In this document: positions 10,075 to 19,972 of the stretch, piece after piece
Layout of the letters: each line of letters starts with the position of its first letter
Position numbering within the stretch: the stretch's first letter is position 1
Assembly (NCBI RefSeq): GCF_008629675.1
Contig: NZ_VWOX01000002.1
Span: 186,001 to 250,000, forward strand
Length of the DNA stretch: 64,000 bases
Direction: 5' to 3'
Source of the DNA: Roseiconus nitratireducens
GTDB lineage: Bacteria; Planctomycetota; Planctomycetia; Pirellulales; Pirellulaceae
Position numbers and translations under genes: made by a program
The notes under the pieces: model-generated
The model's input: only the letters and a program-made list of their open reading frames with translations
Databases searched by the model: none
Told to the model about the DNA's origin: nothing

Positions 10075-11607
10075 TCACTCAATCGGCAAATCCCTCACGT
10101 ACGCCATCAACGCCGCACGACGGACCGCTCCCTTCCGATTGACCATCTCCGGTCGCTGCGTCGCCGGCAGCTGAAACCATCCGACCCGCTTTGGACGTTC
10201 CCAGGCGGCCAGAGTTTCAGCCACCGTGTCAAGCGACGCCTCCAATCCGGCGGCCGGTTCGGCATCTGGATCGCGTTCGATCCACAGATCAATCCCACGA
10301 CCATTCGCGCTGCCAACCACCAACGCCGTTGCGACGCCCGGTAGCGATTGAAATCGTTGTTCGATGGCCGACGGATCGACGTTGAATCCGTTGCTCAGAT
10401 TGATCCGATCGTCGGCGCGTCCAAGGATTTGCAGCTGGCCGGTCTGCTCGCACTGACGCACCAGATCCCCCGTGTCCAGCCAACCGTCCGGATCGATTCG
10501 CTGCCGCGTCGACGCTGGATCTTCCAGATAGCGGTTCATCGTGCACGCGCCACGCACAAACAGGCGATCACCACGGAGTTCGCTTTCCCAACCTGTGACG
10601 ACCTGTCCGACGCGCTCGGGGACAGAATCCGAAGGCGTTTGACTGCTGATCACCGGACCGCATTCCGTCAGCCCATATCCTTGGATGACCGTCACGCCCC
10701 GTTGCTTCCAAGCCTGGAAAGCGTCCGGCGGCAAAGCCGCGCCGCCACACCCGAGCAGCCGCAACCGATTCAGCCCGAGCTCGGAGTCCAACATCCGCTC
10801 GGCCAAGCTTGGCACGGTGTTGCACAAAGTCGGTTCGATCAATCCTGCCGACCGACACCAGCCATCAAATCCCCGCGTCACCGCCAGTTGACATCCCGAC
10901 AGCAGCCACGTTCCCAAATCGCAGGTGCGAGCGTAAGCATGCGCGAACGATAGCACCGTCAGCCGGGTGTCCGAAACCGCCTGCGGAACCGCTTGCAACT
11001 TGGCTGCCGCATTGAGCGCCAATGCCCCGACAGACAACACCACGCCCTTCGGTCGGCCGGATGTCCCGCTGGTCCACAGTACCAGGGCATCGTCCGTCGG
11101 CGACGCGAATGAATCTGGCCTCGGCACCGTCGCTCCCGCCGCCGCCCGGGCAGCGGCCCGGTCGATCATCGCCACCCGCTCACCACCGTCCAGCGAAACC
11201 GCTTCCAGCTGGCTTCGACACGCCGCGATGTACGCTGCCCCGCCCGACAGGTCGATCGGGCACTCGACGATCCCCGCCGCTTGACAGGCCAACGCAATCA
11301 AAACATCCCGAAACGTCTGATCGGTCGTGTGCACCAACCAACCGCACGTGTCTCCATCGGACGGCCGACGCGACGACGATGCCAGCCTGTCCCGCAAGTC
11401 CAACGCCAGCTGCGCTACCCAGCGGTCCAGAATCGACCACGACACCACACACCCCCCCGATTCAACATCTGACAGCGTCGATGGTGGGCGGTCCCCGCCT
11501 GGGATCCAGAGCGCGGCACGATGGCCACGCCGCTGGGCATTTCGCCGCAACGCCGCGTCAAGAGAAAACGTCGGCGAATTCATGGTGCCATTCGTTTGGT
11601 GGTTCAA
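10075..11607 (-). CDS. AMP-dependent acyl-CoA synthetase/ligase family protein
   Basis: ANL-superfamily enzymes activate carboxylic acids as acyl-adenylates and usually transfer them to CoA or a carrier thiol. The 510-residue protein has all core motifs in order: P-loop LWTSGTSGRPKGV near residue 175, the GYGLTECGP motif, YLEDPAST...DGWLDTGDL, the hinge LGRADDRINLSNGFNVDP, and the C-terminal NRKGAVRR region with the catalytic Lys. Substrate pocket residues do not point to a specific acid. A second Met at residue 9 (MNSPTFS) is a possible start. It heads the minus-strand run, and no carrier protein or thioesterase is next to it, so its pathway is unknown. The 175 bases to the divergent cytochrome gene should hold both promoters. 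Confidence 0.87.
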   Translation of the reverse strand: MNHQTNGTMNSPTFSLDAALRRNAQRRGHRAALWIPGGDRPPSTLSDVESGGCVVSWSILDRWVAQLALDLRDRLASSSRRPSDGDTCGWLVHTTDQTFRDVLIALACQAAGIVECPIDLSGGAAYIAACRSQLEAVSLDGGERVAMIDRAAARAAAGATVPRPDSFASPTDDALVLWTSGTSGRPKGVVLSVGALALNAAAKLQAVPQAVSDTRLTVLSFAHAYARTCDLGTWLLSGCQLAVTRGFDGWCRSAGLIEPTLCNTVPSLAERMLDSELGLNRLRLLGCGGAALPPDAFQAWKQRGVTVIQGYGLTECGPVISSQTPSDSVPERVGQVVTGWESELRGDRLFVRGACTMNRYLEDPASTRQRIDPDGWLDTGDLVRQCEQTGQLQILGRADDRINLSNGFNVDPSAIEQRFQSLPGVATALVVGSANGRGIDLWIERDPDAEPAAGLEASLDTVAETLAAWERPKRVGWFQLPATQRPEMVNRKGAVRRAALMAYVRDLPIE

Positions 11608-11782
11608 TTGATCATGCCATCTTGGCCCCGTCTGATCGACTCGTCATCTCCCGTCAGGCATGGGGTGCCGGCAGATCGGCTGCGACGGAGCTCTGGAAAC
11701 ATCCCCCCGCTGTTTCGGATATGCTGGAAAGCACTCTCGTTCCTTCCCGCCGATCGCTGCGTTTTAACAAAGCGTCCCTGCC

Positions 11783-14281
11783 ATGCCGATCCATCGCCGG
11801 CCAAATTCCTGTCCAACCGTCATTGTGAACCCCTTGTCGTCGGCACTAGGTCCAGTCGTCGATCCACCCCGCAACGGTCGATCCGGTTGCTGGGTGTTGA
11901 TCATCGGATTGCTCGTCGGCATGCTCATCGCCACCCCGGGGTCCGCGGACGATTCCGCCCACGCCACGGCTGTCCAGTTCATCCAGAATCACTGCCTGGA
12001 TTGTCACACCGGTCCAGATTCCGAACGCGGTTTTGATTTGAGCGGATTTGCCGAAGTGGTGCCGGCCAATCCGCAGCACCGGGCGGACACTGCCATCTGG
12101 GAAAAGGCCTACCGTCGGATCCAAACCCGTCAGATGCCGCCGCCGGACTACGAGGTCCCCGAGCAGACCGAATGGCGGCAGGCTGTGCGGGCCATTGACC
12201 GGCACCTTGCCGACCACGCCACCGAGTACCCGTTCGCCGGCCACACCGACTCGCTGCGACGGATGACGCGGGCAGAGTACGGAAATGCGATCGAAGATTT
12301 GCTGGCGGTGCAAGTCGACGTCCAGTCGCTGCTGCCGCCGGATTCTTCCAGCGACGGGTTCGACAACATCACCGTCGGTGATCTCTCACCGCTGTTGCTG
12401 GACCGCTACCTGACGGCCGCTCGTGAGATCAGCCGCGCCGCGATCGGCCGCTCGATCGACCAACCCAACGGAATCACGATCCGCGTTCCGGCCGATCAGA
12501 CCCAAGAGAATCATGTCGACGGTTTGCCGCTGGGGACACGCGGCGGCACACTGATCCGTCATTTCTTTCCTCGTGGCGGACTTTACGAAATCCAAGTCCG
12601 ATTGACCCGAGACCGCGATGAAAAGATCGAAGGTCTGACGGAACCGCATGAATTGGACGTGTTGCTCGACCGTTCACGCAAGCACCGATTCCAAGTCAAA
12701 CCGCCGCGGGGTGCCCAAGGTCACGCAACACTTGATGCGAACTTGAATACCCGCATCGAACTACCGGCCGGCACGCATGCCATTGGCGTCACCTTTGTCC
12801 AGAAATCCAATTCGCTGCTGGAGATAAAACGGGCACCCTTCGAAGCCAGCTACAACCAGCACCGACATCCACGGCAAACACCGGCCATCCATGAGGTGTC
12901 GATCGTCGGGCCGTTTGACCCGATGCAACACGGCGACGGATTTGACGCCTCGCCCAGCCGCCGCAAAGTGTTGATCGCTCGCCCGTCAGCGTCTCTGTCG
13001 CCACAGCATGCAGCGAAGCAGATCTTTCGACCGCTGCTTCGCCAGGCTTACCGGCGTCCGATCGAACGCGACGATCTGAACGTCCCGATGGAGTTTTTCG
13101 ATCAATCGTTCTCCGAATCGGCCACCGCGGCAACCGATCCGCAATCGTTGCAAAGCCGCTTCGAAATCGCCATCGAAAGCGGACTGACCGCGATCCTCGT
13201 CAATCCGAACTTCCTGTTTCGATCGTTTCGGCAACCGCCGGGGATTGCTCCCGGCACCGTCTACTCGCTGCAGCCGACGGAATTGGCAAGTCGCCTGTCT
13301 TCGTTTTTGTGGAGCAGTCTGCCCGACGAAGAACTGCTGGCATTGGCCGAATCCGGTGCGTTGGTCAAACCGGACGTCCTGGAAGCTCAAACCAAACGCA
13401 TGCTGGAAGATCCGCGAAGCAACGCGTTGGTCGACAATTTCGCCGACCAATGGCTGTATCTGCGCAACCTGGCCACGGTCACACCCGACCTCCGCCAATT
13501 CCCCAGTTTTGACAACAATCTTCGCGAAGCATTCGCGGAGGAAACTCGGCGGCTGTTTGGGGATCTGATTCGTCGTGACGCCAGCGTGCTGGAGCTGATC
13601 GAAAGCGACCACACCTTTCTGAACGAGCGTTTGGCAATTCACTACGGAGTGCCGAAGATCATCGGTAGCCATTTCCGCAAGGTTGCCTTGGACGCGGAAT
13701 CGCATCGCGGCGGGTTGCTTCGTCAGGGGAGCTTGTTGACGACGACGTCGTACGCCACGCGAACCTCACCCACCATCCGAGGTGCGTGGGTCTTGGACCA
13801 CATCATCGGCACCCCGCCGCCTCCGCCTCCGCCCAACGTGCCCACGCTAAAGGAGAAATCCGACGGCCAAGCGACCACGTTCCGGCAGGCATTGGCTTTG
13901 CACCGCGCCGATGCCGCTTGTGCCAGCTGTCACGATTTGATCGATCCGGTCGGGTTTGCGCTCGATCGCTACGATGCCGTCGGTCGCTGGCGATCGCATT
14001 TGGAGGGGGATCCCGTCGACGCGAGCGGTCGATTGCCGGATGGACAAGAAGTGATTGGCGTCGAGCAACTCGAAAGGGGTATACTGGAAAGACCCGAAGT
14101 GTTTGTCACGGCGATGGTCGAAAAGCTGATGACCTACGCTCTGGGCCGGACGCTGGAACCGGCCGACGGACCGGAAGTCCGCAAGGTGGTGCAGCGGGCT
14201 GCCCACCGCGACTATCGCTTTTCTGAATTGATGACCGGGATCACACTCAGCACGCCCTTCCGAATGCGGACCAGTCAATGA
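11783..14281 (+). CDS. secreted planctomycete cytochrome c (DUF1587/1592/1588/1585)
   Basis: This 832-residue exported protein has an N-terminal hydrophobic segment (residues 37-52, then PGSADDS) and the ordered module set of the planctomycete cytochrome family. A PSCyt-type haem c site H-C-L-D-C-H is at residues 70-75, followed by DUF1587 (RRMTRAEYGNAIEDLL), a carbohydrate-binding-like segment, DUF1595/DUF1592 (VNPNFLFR...ELASRLSSFLWSSLPDEELL), DUF1588 (HRGGLLRQGSLL...TSPTIRGAWVLD, with an eight-Pro run and a second ASCHD haem-like CxxCH), and DUF1585 (ALGRTLEPAD). Such proteins are probably periplasmic electron carriers; substrates are not established. The stop overlaps the next start by ATGA, and the downstream DUF1552 protein is the constant partner of this family. 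Confidence 0.9.
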   Translation: MPIHRRPNSCPTVIVNPLSSALGPVVDPPRNGRSGCWVLIIGLLVGMLIATPGSADDSAHATAVQFIQNHCLDCHTGPDSERGFDLSGFAEVVPANPQHRADTAIWEKAYRRIQTRQMPPPDYEVPEQTEWRQAVRAIDRHLADHATEYPFAGHTDSLRRMTRAEYGNAIEDLLAVQVDVQSLLPPDSSSDGFDNITVGDLSPLLLDRYLTAAREISRAAIGRSIDQPNGITIRVPADQTQENHVDGLPLGTRGGTLIRHFFPRGGLYEIQVRLTRDRDEKIEGLTEPHELDVLLDRSRKHRFQVKPPRGAQGHATLDANLNTRIELPAGTHAIGVTFVQKSNSLLEIKRAPFEASYNQHRHPRQTPAIHEVSIVGPFDPMQHGDGFDASPSRRKVLIARPSASLSPQHAAKQIFRPLLRQAYRRPIERDDLNVPMEFFDQSFSESATAATDPQSLQSRFEIAIESGLTAILVNPNFLFRSFRQPPGIAPGTVYSLQPTELASRLSSFLWSSLPDEELLALAESGALVKPDVLEAQTKRMLEDPRSNALVDNFADQWLYLRNLATVTPDLRQFPSFDNNLREAFAEETRRLFGDLIRRDASVLELIESDHTFLNERLAIHYGVPKIIGSHFRKVALDAESHRGGLLRQGSLLTTTSYATRTSPTIRGAWVLDHIIGTPPPPPPPNVPTLKEKSDGQATTFRQALALHRADAACASCHDLIDPVGFALDRYDAVGRWRSHLEGDPVDASGRLPDGQEVIGVEQLERGILERPEVFVTAMVEKLMTYALGRTLEPADGPEVRKVVQRAAHRDYRFSELMTGITLSTPFRMRTSQ

Positions 14282-15615
14282 TTTTCAAAACGAAACCGCT
14301 TTCTCGCCGGACGTTGCTTCGCGGCACCGGCGCCGCGATCTCTTTGCCGCTGCTGGACGCAATGACTTCCTCGGCCAGCGCGGCGGCCCCGACGTCCCCC
14401 GTGCGGCGGATCGGCTACGTCTACATTCCCATGGGGTTCAACCCCAGCGAATGGACGCCCACCGACGACGGCCCGTTGGCCAGCTTGCCCTCCAGCCTCA
14501 GCCCGCTGGCTCCGGTCAAAGATCATCTGACGGTGATGACCGGAATGGATCTGCAAAATGCCTATCCCGGATCCCATGCCACCAGCAACTCCGCCTTCTT
14601 GAGTGCCGCCCGCGCAAAGCTGACCGAAAGCACCGACTACTACCTGGGCACCACCGTCGACCAAATCGCCGCGCAGCGGATCGGCCAACAGTCGCCACTG
14701 GCGTCCTTGGAATTGGCAATGGATTCGGCAAACACGGTCGGCCAATGCGACAACGGGTACGCCTGCGTCTATCAAAACAACTTGTCTTGGTCGTCGCCGA
14801 CCACGCCGCTGCCGTCGGAATCACACCCCCGACTGGTCTTTGAAATGCTGTTCGGCGACGGCGGATCGCCCGCCGAGCGTCGGGCTGCGTTGAAACAACG
14901 TGCCAGCCTGCTGGACTCGGTCACCGAAGAAATGAAGCGGCTGCAAGGCCGCCTGGGCTCCGGCGACCGAAACAAGGTCGACGACTATCTATCCAGCATC
15001 CGCGAAGTTGAACGACGAATCCAAACGTCCGAAGCGAATGCCAAGGACAATCCCCTTCCGGACCTGGATCGGCCGATCGGCGTTCCGGCCGCTTACGCCG
15101 ATCACGCCCGCCTGATGTTCCAATTGCAGGCGTTGGCGTTCCGCGGCGACATCACGCGGGTGATCACGTTCCAACTGGCACGCGAAGCGAGCAACCGGAC
15201 CTACCCGGAGATCGGCGTCCCCGATCCACACCACCCGACCACGCACCACGGGAACAATCCGGAAAAGCTTGCCAAGGTCGCCAAGATCAATCGTTTTCAC
15301 GTGTCGTTGTTTGCGGAATTCTTGCAAAGCCTGGCGGCGATCCCCGAAGGCGAAGGTTCGATGCTTGACAATTCGCTGTTCCTGTACGGCAGCGGCATGG
15401 GAGATCCCGACGCGCACGACCACAGCAATTTGCCGATCCTGCTGGCCGGGGGCGGCGCCGCAAAGATCCGTGGCGGTCGACACGTCCGCTACGACAATCC
15501 GATGCCACTTTCCAACCTGCACCTGACACTGCTCAATCAAGTCGGGGTGCCGCTGGAAACCTTTGCCGACAGCACCGGCCGCATCGACGGCCTGTTCGAC
15601 CCGGTGACGCTGTGA
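14278..15615 (+). CDS. DUF1552 secreted protein
   Basis: The 445-residue protein begins with a twin-arginine-like signal (SRRTLLRG, a hydrophobic run, then SASA) and continues with the DUF1552 fold, related to the sulfatase/alkaline-phosphatase-like DUF1501 group. Landmarks are YVYIPMGFNPSEW, TGMDLQNAYPGSHATSNSAFL, YGSGMGDPDAHDHSNLPILLAGG and DPHHPTTHHGNN. His/Asp clusters near residue 315 could bind metal, but no reaction is known for the family. It is translationally coupled to the upstream cytochrome (four-base overlap), and the two almost always occur together, so a joint periplasmic process is likely. Confidence 0.9.
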   Translation: MIFKTKPLSRRTLLRGTGAAISLPLLDAMTSSASAAAPTSPVRRIGYVYIPMGFNPSEWTPTDDGPLASLPSSLSPLAPVKDHLTVMTGMDLQNAYPGSHATSNSAFLSAARAKLTESTDYYLGTTVDQIAAQRIGQQSPLASLELAMDSANTVGQCDNGYACVYQNNLSWSSPTTPLPSESHPRLVFEMLFGDGGSPAERRAALKQRASLLDSVTEEMKRLQGRLGSGDRNKVDDYLSSIREVERRIQTSEANAKDNPLPDLDRPIGVPAAYADHARLMFQLQALAFRGDITRVITFQLAREASNRTYPEIGVPDPHHPTTHHGNNPEKLAKVAKINRFHVSLFAEFLQSLAAIPEGEGSMLDNSLFLYGSGMGDPDAHDHSNLPILLAGGGAAKIRGGRHVRYDNPMPLSNLHLTLLNQVGVPLETFADSTGRIDGLFDPVTL

Positions 15616-15984
15616 TGCTGTGATCTAGATTGGCCCGTCGGCTTTGGTTTTCATGCACGGCGATCACCGCCAGGTCGCACCGACCGATGGCATTCTGGCG
15701 GATCGGACACAACATCCGGTTCCGCCTGGTGAGACTGGCGAAAGTGTTCCAATTCTGCGGATCCCGGTATTCAGGCGGCTCTGGCACGGTCGACCGGGTT
15801 AGCCGAGGCCGGGTGTCGCCGTCATCACCAATTTTTTCGCCGCAACCGTTTCTGCGTGCACATCAGGACGATCAGACAGGTGGGGACGGTGCCGCCAGTT
15901 GGATGTCTGCTGCGGCGCTACTTGCACCGCCCGATCGCCGTCGGGCGTGAACGCAACCGCGAGGGAATCGGAAGGAGCCAGGTC
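15616..15984 (+). other. intergenic, no gene seen
   Basis: These 369 bases lie between the DUF1552 gene and the BBP7 start. The frame is open upstream of the BBP7 gene as far as 15856, but the translation (Arg-rich, no signal peptide) does not look coding. No repeat of the families seen elsewhere is present. A promoter for the barrel gene must be here or further upstream; I could not pick boxes with confidence. Confidence 0.5.
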
Positions 15985-17673
15985 GTGAACGTCAATCGCT
16001 TGCCGCAGGCCACGATTCTGCTGGTGACTCTCTTCGGTGCGGCGCCCGAACACTGCCACGGGACGGAATCCGCTGTTGCTGCCGTCACAGCACGGTCGGA
16101 CAGCGACCGTTGGAATCGATTTCGTCCACCCTCCTGGCCAATCTCCGAGTCGTCATCCGCGACCGAGACACATCACCAGAGAGCGCTCGGACCGGCGATC
16201 TTCCAGGCGACGGCTCGCAAGACCAATCAACCGGATCTTCCCACGGACACGGAACTGTTGCCGGCCCCGACACCGACGGCCGAACCGGTTCCGACGACTG
16301 CCGACGATCGATCCAGTGACGTTGTGGGAGGCCGTGGCAGGCCGGGCGACTTTTTGCTGGACGACGATTCATTGATTCCAAACGAATCCCTGCAGCCCGA
16401 TCCTGCGGGCCGCCCGACCCTGGGTCCGCCGTTGGTCACGCAGCCATCGATGGAGCAACCGTTCGATGCTCCGCCCGCCGGACTCCACGATCCGGCGGCG
16501 ACGATGGTCGCTCCATCCCTGGCCGGACCACCCGCGGTTTCCAGCGACGGTGTGCCGATGGCATGTCCGACGGAAACCTGCGCGTGCGCCCCCGCGCCGA
16601 TCGGTCCTGGACCGATTTGCCCCTGGTTCGGCGGCGCGGACCTGTTGTTCTGGACGCTCGCGGACACGGGCGATCAGGTGTTGGTCGTCAATGATGCGTA
16701 CGACACGTTGGCGGACACCACCGACTTGGATCCGTCCACCACGCTGGGTTTTGATGTCCACCTGGGACGCTACTTGTGCTGCGGCCGTTACGCATTGGAC
16801 GTGGGGTTTCTGTATTGGAACCCGGATCAGGAACAGTTCGTGATCCCGGGAGCCGGCGGCCTGCGCGCCTCCCTTCCAACGCTTCGCGATGTCTCGATCA
16901 ACCGGACCGGCGCGGCCACCACGGTGTTTGACGATTTCGACAACAACGCCGCCCGCATTCGCCCGACACGCGACATTCGTGTGTTGGGATTGGAAGCCAA
17001 CCTGACCTGTTTCGGAATCCTGGGCGCACGGCGACTGGGCGAATGTGGACCTTGCTTGCTGGGATTGCGAAACGGCTACTTTGGGGGTCTGGCCGGACCT
17101 CTGGCCCGTGCCGCCGGCGGATGCTACCGCGTGCAAACCCTTCACGGATTCCGCTGGTTTCAATTCGAAGACGAGTTCCAATTGGCTGGAAACGTCGATG
17201 GCGTCGCGGGATATGCGGCCGACGACTTGTATTACGACGTCCAGACCGAGAACAACCTGTTTGGATACCAATTCGGCGCCCGCTGGGCCTACTGTCTTGG
17301 CTGTCGCACGTTGGTGACCGTCGGCGGGAAAATGGGCATCTACGCCAACGACGTTCAATACCGCCAGCGGTTGGGCACGCAATCGATCCTTGCCTACACC
17401 AACTGGGAAGGCGCCGGAGCCGGCAACGTCTTGACGGAGGACTCTGACGTTACGTTGGCCGGCTTGGGCGAACTGGATCTCGGCTTGGGATACCGCCTCA
17501 GCAATCGCTGGATGGTCCGCGGCGGCTACCGGATGCTCGCGGCCACTGGCGTCGCGACTTCGGTGGGGCAACTGACGACCGAATTCACGTCGGCAGCTTC
17601 CAGCGGAAACGTGCGCGCCGATGACGCCTTGATCCTGCACGGAGCCTATGTCGGCTTGCACTTCAACTGGTAA
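15985..17673 (+). CDS. BBP7 family outer-membrane beta-barrel protein
   Basis: BBP7 (PF07585) proteins are predicted planctomycete outer-membrane barrels. GTG 15985 is selected because GAAGGAG lies seven bases upstream and the resulting N-terminus (VNVNRLPQATILLVTLFGAA) is a proper signal peptide; the frame is open further up without one. After the signal comes a Pro/Thr/Asp-rich disordered stretch to about residue 200, then the barrel domain from CPWFGGADLLFWTL, with alternating amphipathic strands, NxxYDTL-type turns, several Cys pairs (CCGRY, CLGCR) and a C-terminal strand ending in a terminal aromatic residue (VGLHFNW), the signature recognised by the barrel assembly machinery. Cargo is unknown. 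Confidence 0.85.
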   Translation: MNVNRLPQATILLVTLFGAAPEHCHGTESAVAAVTARSDSDRWNRFRPPSWPISESSSATETHHQRALGPAIFQATARKTNQPDLPTDTELLPAPTPTAEPVPTTADDRSSDVVGGRGRPGDFLLDDDSLIPNESLQPDPAGRPTLGPPLVTQPSMEQPFDAPPAGLHDPAATMVAPSLAGPPAVSSDGVPMACPTETCACAPAPIGPGPICPWFGGADLLFWTLADTGDQVLVVNDAYDTLADTTDLDPSTTLGFDVHLGRYLCCGRYALDVGFLYWNPDQEQFVIPGAGGLRASLPTLRDVSINRTGAATTVFDDFDNNAARIRPTRDIRVLGLEANLTCFGILGARRLGECGPCLLGLRNGYFGGLAGPLARAAGGCYRVQTLHGFRWFQFEDEFQLAGNVDGVAGYAADDLYYDVQTENNLFGYQFGARWAYCLGCRTLVTVGGKMGIYANDVQYRQRLGTQSILAYTNWEGAGAGNVLTEDSDVTLAGLGELDLGLGYRLSNRWMVRGGYRMLAATGVATSVGQLTTEFTSAASSGNVRADDALILHGAYVGLHFNW

Positions 17674-17744
17674 AGGCGTCAGGCACGACACGATGATCCG
17701 ATGCGACGGTGCATCACCACGCTCTTTCGCCCCCCAGCAACCAC

Positions 17745-18686
17745 TCAGGAATGCTGACCGGCAAACCGCAGGCTGCGGAGGACGGAGCGTTTGACAACCT
17801 CCACATCGGCCGCGACGGCGACTTCCATGTTGACGTTCCATTCCGGACGCAATCGCCGGTCGAAAACGCACATTCCACGGGTCAGGGTTCCATCGGTTTC
17901 GACTCGACCCGCCATCTCCGACCACTCGAAAAGCTCCGGTTCCACGACCGCAGCAATCGTGGTCGCGTCCTGCAGCGGCAACAACTCACGTCCCAACCGC
18001 TGATGCGCGACGCGGAACGCGTACGGAAGGATCTGTCGCAACAGCGTCCCGGCGGCCGTCGATTCGGGCGGGAGCTGGTCCAACAATTCCAGGCCGAACG
18101 CAATTTTAGACGTCACATCCAGGGGCAGCAGACTCTTGGTCGTCGGCGAGGCGAACACGTCGCTGGCCGCCACCGGATCGAAATGCAAATTGAACTCCGC
18201 GACCGGGGTCGCATTTCCTGCCGCGCGGTAGGCACCCCCGCTGATCACGACCTTGTCGATCAGCGTGATCACGGCCGGATCCCGTTGGTACAGCCGCGCC
18301 AAGTTCGTCAGCGGTCCCAGACAAACCAGCGTGATTTCACCCGGGTACTGCCGCAACAACTCCGCGATCACCTTCTCGCTGTTGGGCGTGTGCTGACGCT
18401 CGGTCACCCCCGCCGAAAAGTCCCCCAGTCCGTGTGCCCCGTTCAAGAATTTGTCATTGGTCACCGACGCGTCATCGGGCGGTGACGCTTTGCCGATTCG
18501 CGGATACAACGGCGGGTCCAGCGTCGAAATGATCGCGCCGACATTGGACGTTGCCAGATCCGCCTTGACCGTTCCCGCCGTCGCCGTGACGGCCAACACA
18601 TTGATCCGCGGGTCAAACAACGCGGCGGTCAGTGCCACGGCATCGTCAATTCCCGGATCACAGTCGATGATGATTTTTCGTTCCAT
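17745..18686 (-). CDS. inosine-uridine preferring nucleoside hydrolase family protein
   Basis: The 313-residue protein matches the IUNH fold that hydrolyses the N-glycosidic bond of nucleosides. The Ca2+/ribose-binding motif IIDCDPGIDDA is at residues 6-16, and the internal landmarks NVGAIIS (in place of the usual N-T), GAHGLGD, LGPLTNLA and EFNLHFDP are all in place. Nucleobase preference cannot be read from this. It is a monocistronic minus-strand gene convergent with the BBP7 gene and divergent from trpD across 97 bases. A salvage role for purine or pyrimidine ribosides is likely. Confidence 0.9.
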   Translation of the reverse strand: MERKIIIDCDPGIDDAVALTAALFDPRINVLAVTATAGTVKADLATSNVGAIISTLDPPLYPRIGKASPPDDASVTNDKFLNGAHGLGDFSAGVTERQHTPNSEKVIAELLRQYPGEITLVCLGPLTNLARLYQRDPAVITLIDKVVISGGAYRAAGNATPVAEFNLHFDPVAASDVFASPTTKSLLPLDVTSKIAFGLELLDQLPPESTAAGTLLRQILPYAFRVAHQRLGRELLPLQDATTIAAVVEPELFEWSEMAGRVETDGTLTRGMCVFDRRLRPEWNVNMEVAVAADVEVVKRSVLRSLRFAGQHS

Positions 18687-18783
18687 CCACCAAGTGTAAA
18701 TCGACTTGGGACACGAAACGAGCCCGATCCGCTAAAGTGCCGCTGGCGCACCTTAAAGTCACCCTAATCGGTCTGATCAATCC

Positions 18784-19797
18784 ATGATTCAATTCCCCGA
18801 TGCGATCGCGACTGCGAACTCCGGACAGGACCTGTCCGCCGAGCAGACCGCGGCGCTGATTGACCAAATGCTTTCCGGCGACGCGGACGAAGATCAGGTC
18901 GGCGATCTGCTGCTGGCCCTGCGTCAAAAAGGCGAAGCGGTGACCGAAATCGTCGGTGCGGCTCGCGCCATGCGGGCACACATGACCCGCATTCCGCACG
19001 GACACCGTTTGCTACTGGATACTTGTGGCACCGGCGGCAGCCAAAGCCACACGTTCAACATCAGCACCGCCGTCGCGATCGTCACCGCGGCCTGCGGCAT
19101 CCCGGTCGCCAAACATGGCAACCGCAAAGCGACCAGCGTCACCGGATCCGCCGACGTGTTGGAAGAACTGGGCGTCGGCATCGAATCCGACCCGGACGCC
19201 GTCGCTCGCCGCCTGGATGAGATCGGCATCTGTTTCTGTTTCGCGGTCAAGCTGCACCCCGCGATGCGTCACGTCGTCGGAATTCGAAGAAAACTGGGCG
19301 TCAAAACCCTGTTCAACCTGCTGGGCCCCCTGTGCAACCCGGCCGGAGCCACCCACCAATTGCTGGGAACCAGCCAACCGGAAGCGTTCGAGAAAATTGC
19401 CCAGGCGATTTCCGAATTGGGCACCACCCGATCGTTCGTTCTGCACGCCGCCGACGGCCAAGACGAAGTGTCGTTGGACGGGTACACCGATGTGATCGAA
19501 GTCTGCGGGGACGCCGAACCCCGCCGGCACCGCTGGACACCGGCCGATTTCGGGCTGTTGCCGGCCGGCGTCGAAGCCCTCGCGGCGAGCGGCCCCGCCG
19601 AAAGTGCCGCGATCATCCGGCGAATTTTTGACGGAGAGCCGGGGCCCTGCCGCGACACCGTGGTCGCGGGTGTCGCGGCTTCGCTGGTGCTCACCGAAAC
19701 GGCACCAAATCTCTCCGAAGCCGTGAAGCAGGCGTGCGAATCGATCGACTCCGGGGCCGCAAAAGACAAACTGTCGCAGCTGGCGACTCCCGGCTGA
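18784..19797 (+). CDS. trpD: anthranilate phosphoribosyltransferase
   Basis: TrpD transfers phosphoribose from PRPP to anthranilate, the second step of tryptophan synthesis. The 337-residue length, the small helical N-terminal domain and the PRPP loop (DTCGTGGSQSHTFNIST, about residues 79-95) identify it, along with KHGNRKATSVTGSADVLEELG, FNLLGPLCNPAGA and the DGQDEVSLDG metal site. The usual Asp after GTGG (as in GTGGD) is Ser here, which is worth noting because this loop contacts PRPP. No other trp gene is adjacent and no leader peptide with Trp codons was seen, so it stands apart from a trp operon. mqnE follows 175 bases later on the same strand. Confidence 0.94.
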   Translation: MIQFPDAIATANSGQDLSAEQTAALIDQMLSGDADEDQVGDLLLALRQKGEAVTEIVGAARAMRAHMTRIPHGHRLLLDTCGTGGSQSHTFNISTAVAIVTAACGIPVAKHGNRKATSVTGSADVLEELGVGIESDPDAVARRLDEIGICFCFAVKLHPAMRHVVGIRRKLGVKTLFNLLGPLCNPAGATHQLLGTSQPEAFEKIAQAISELGTTRSFVLHAADGQDEVSLDGYTDVIEVCGDAEPRRHRWTPADFGLLPAGVEALAASGPAESAAIIRRIFDGEPGPCRDTVVAGVAASLVLTETAPNLSEAVKQACESIDSGAAKDKLSQLATPG

Positions 19798-19972
19798 TCC
19801 GGCCCGTCGGCGACCCGCAACGCGGCAGCCGGAGGGGTGCTGCTGGACATCAACCGGCCGCCGCCAAGCCGACCGATCCCCGGTATTTGGTGCCCCCGGG
19901 GCGTTGCCGACGGCCGCGTCCTGCGGTAGACACCTCGTATCCCATGTTTTGCCCCACGCAAACATCCAACCC

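Noticed and set aside
18687..18783. trp leader/attenuator before trpD
   Set aside because: No short frame with Trp codons and no terminator-antiterminator pair is visible in the 97 bases.
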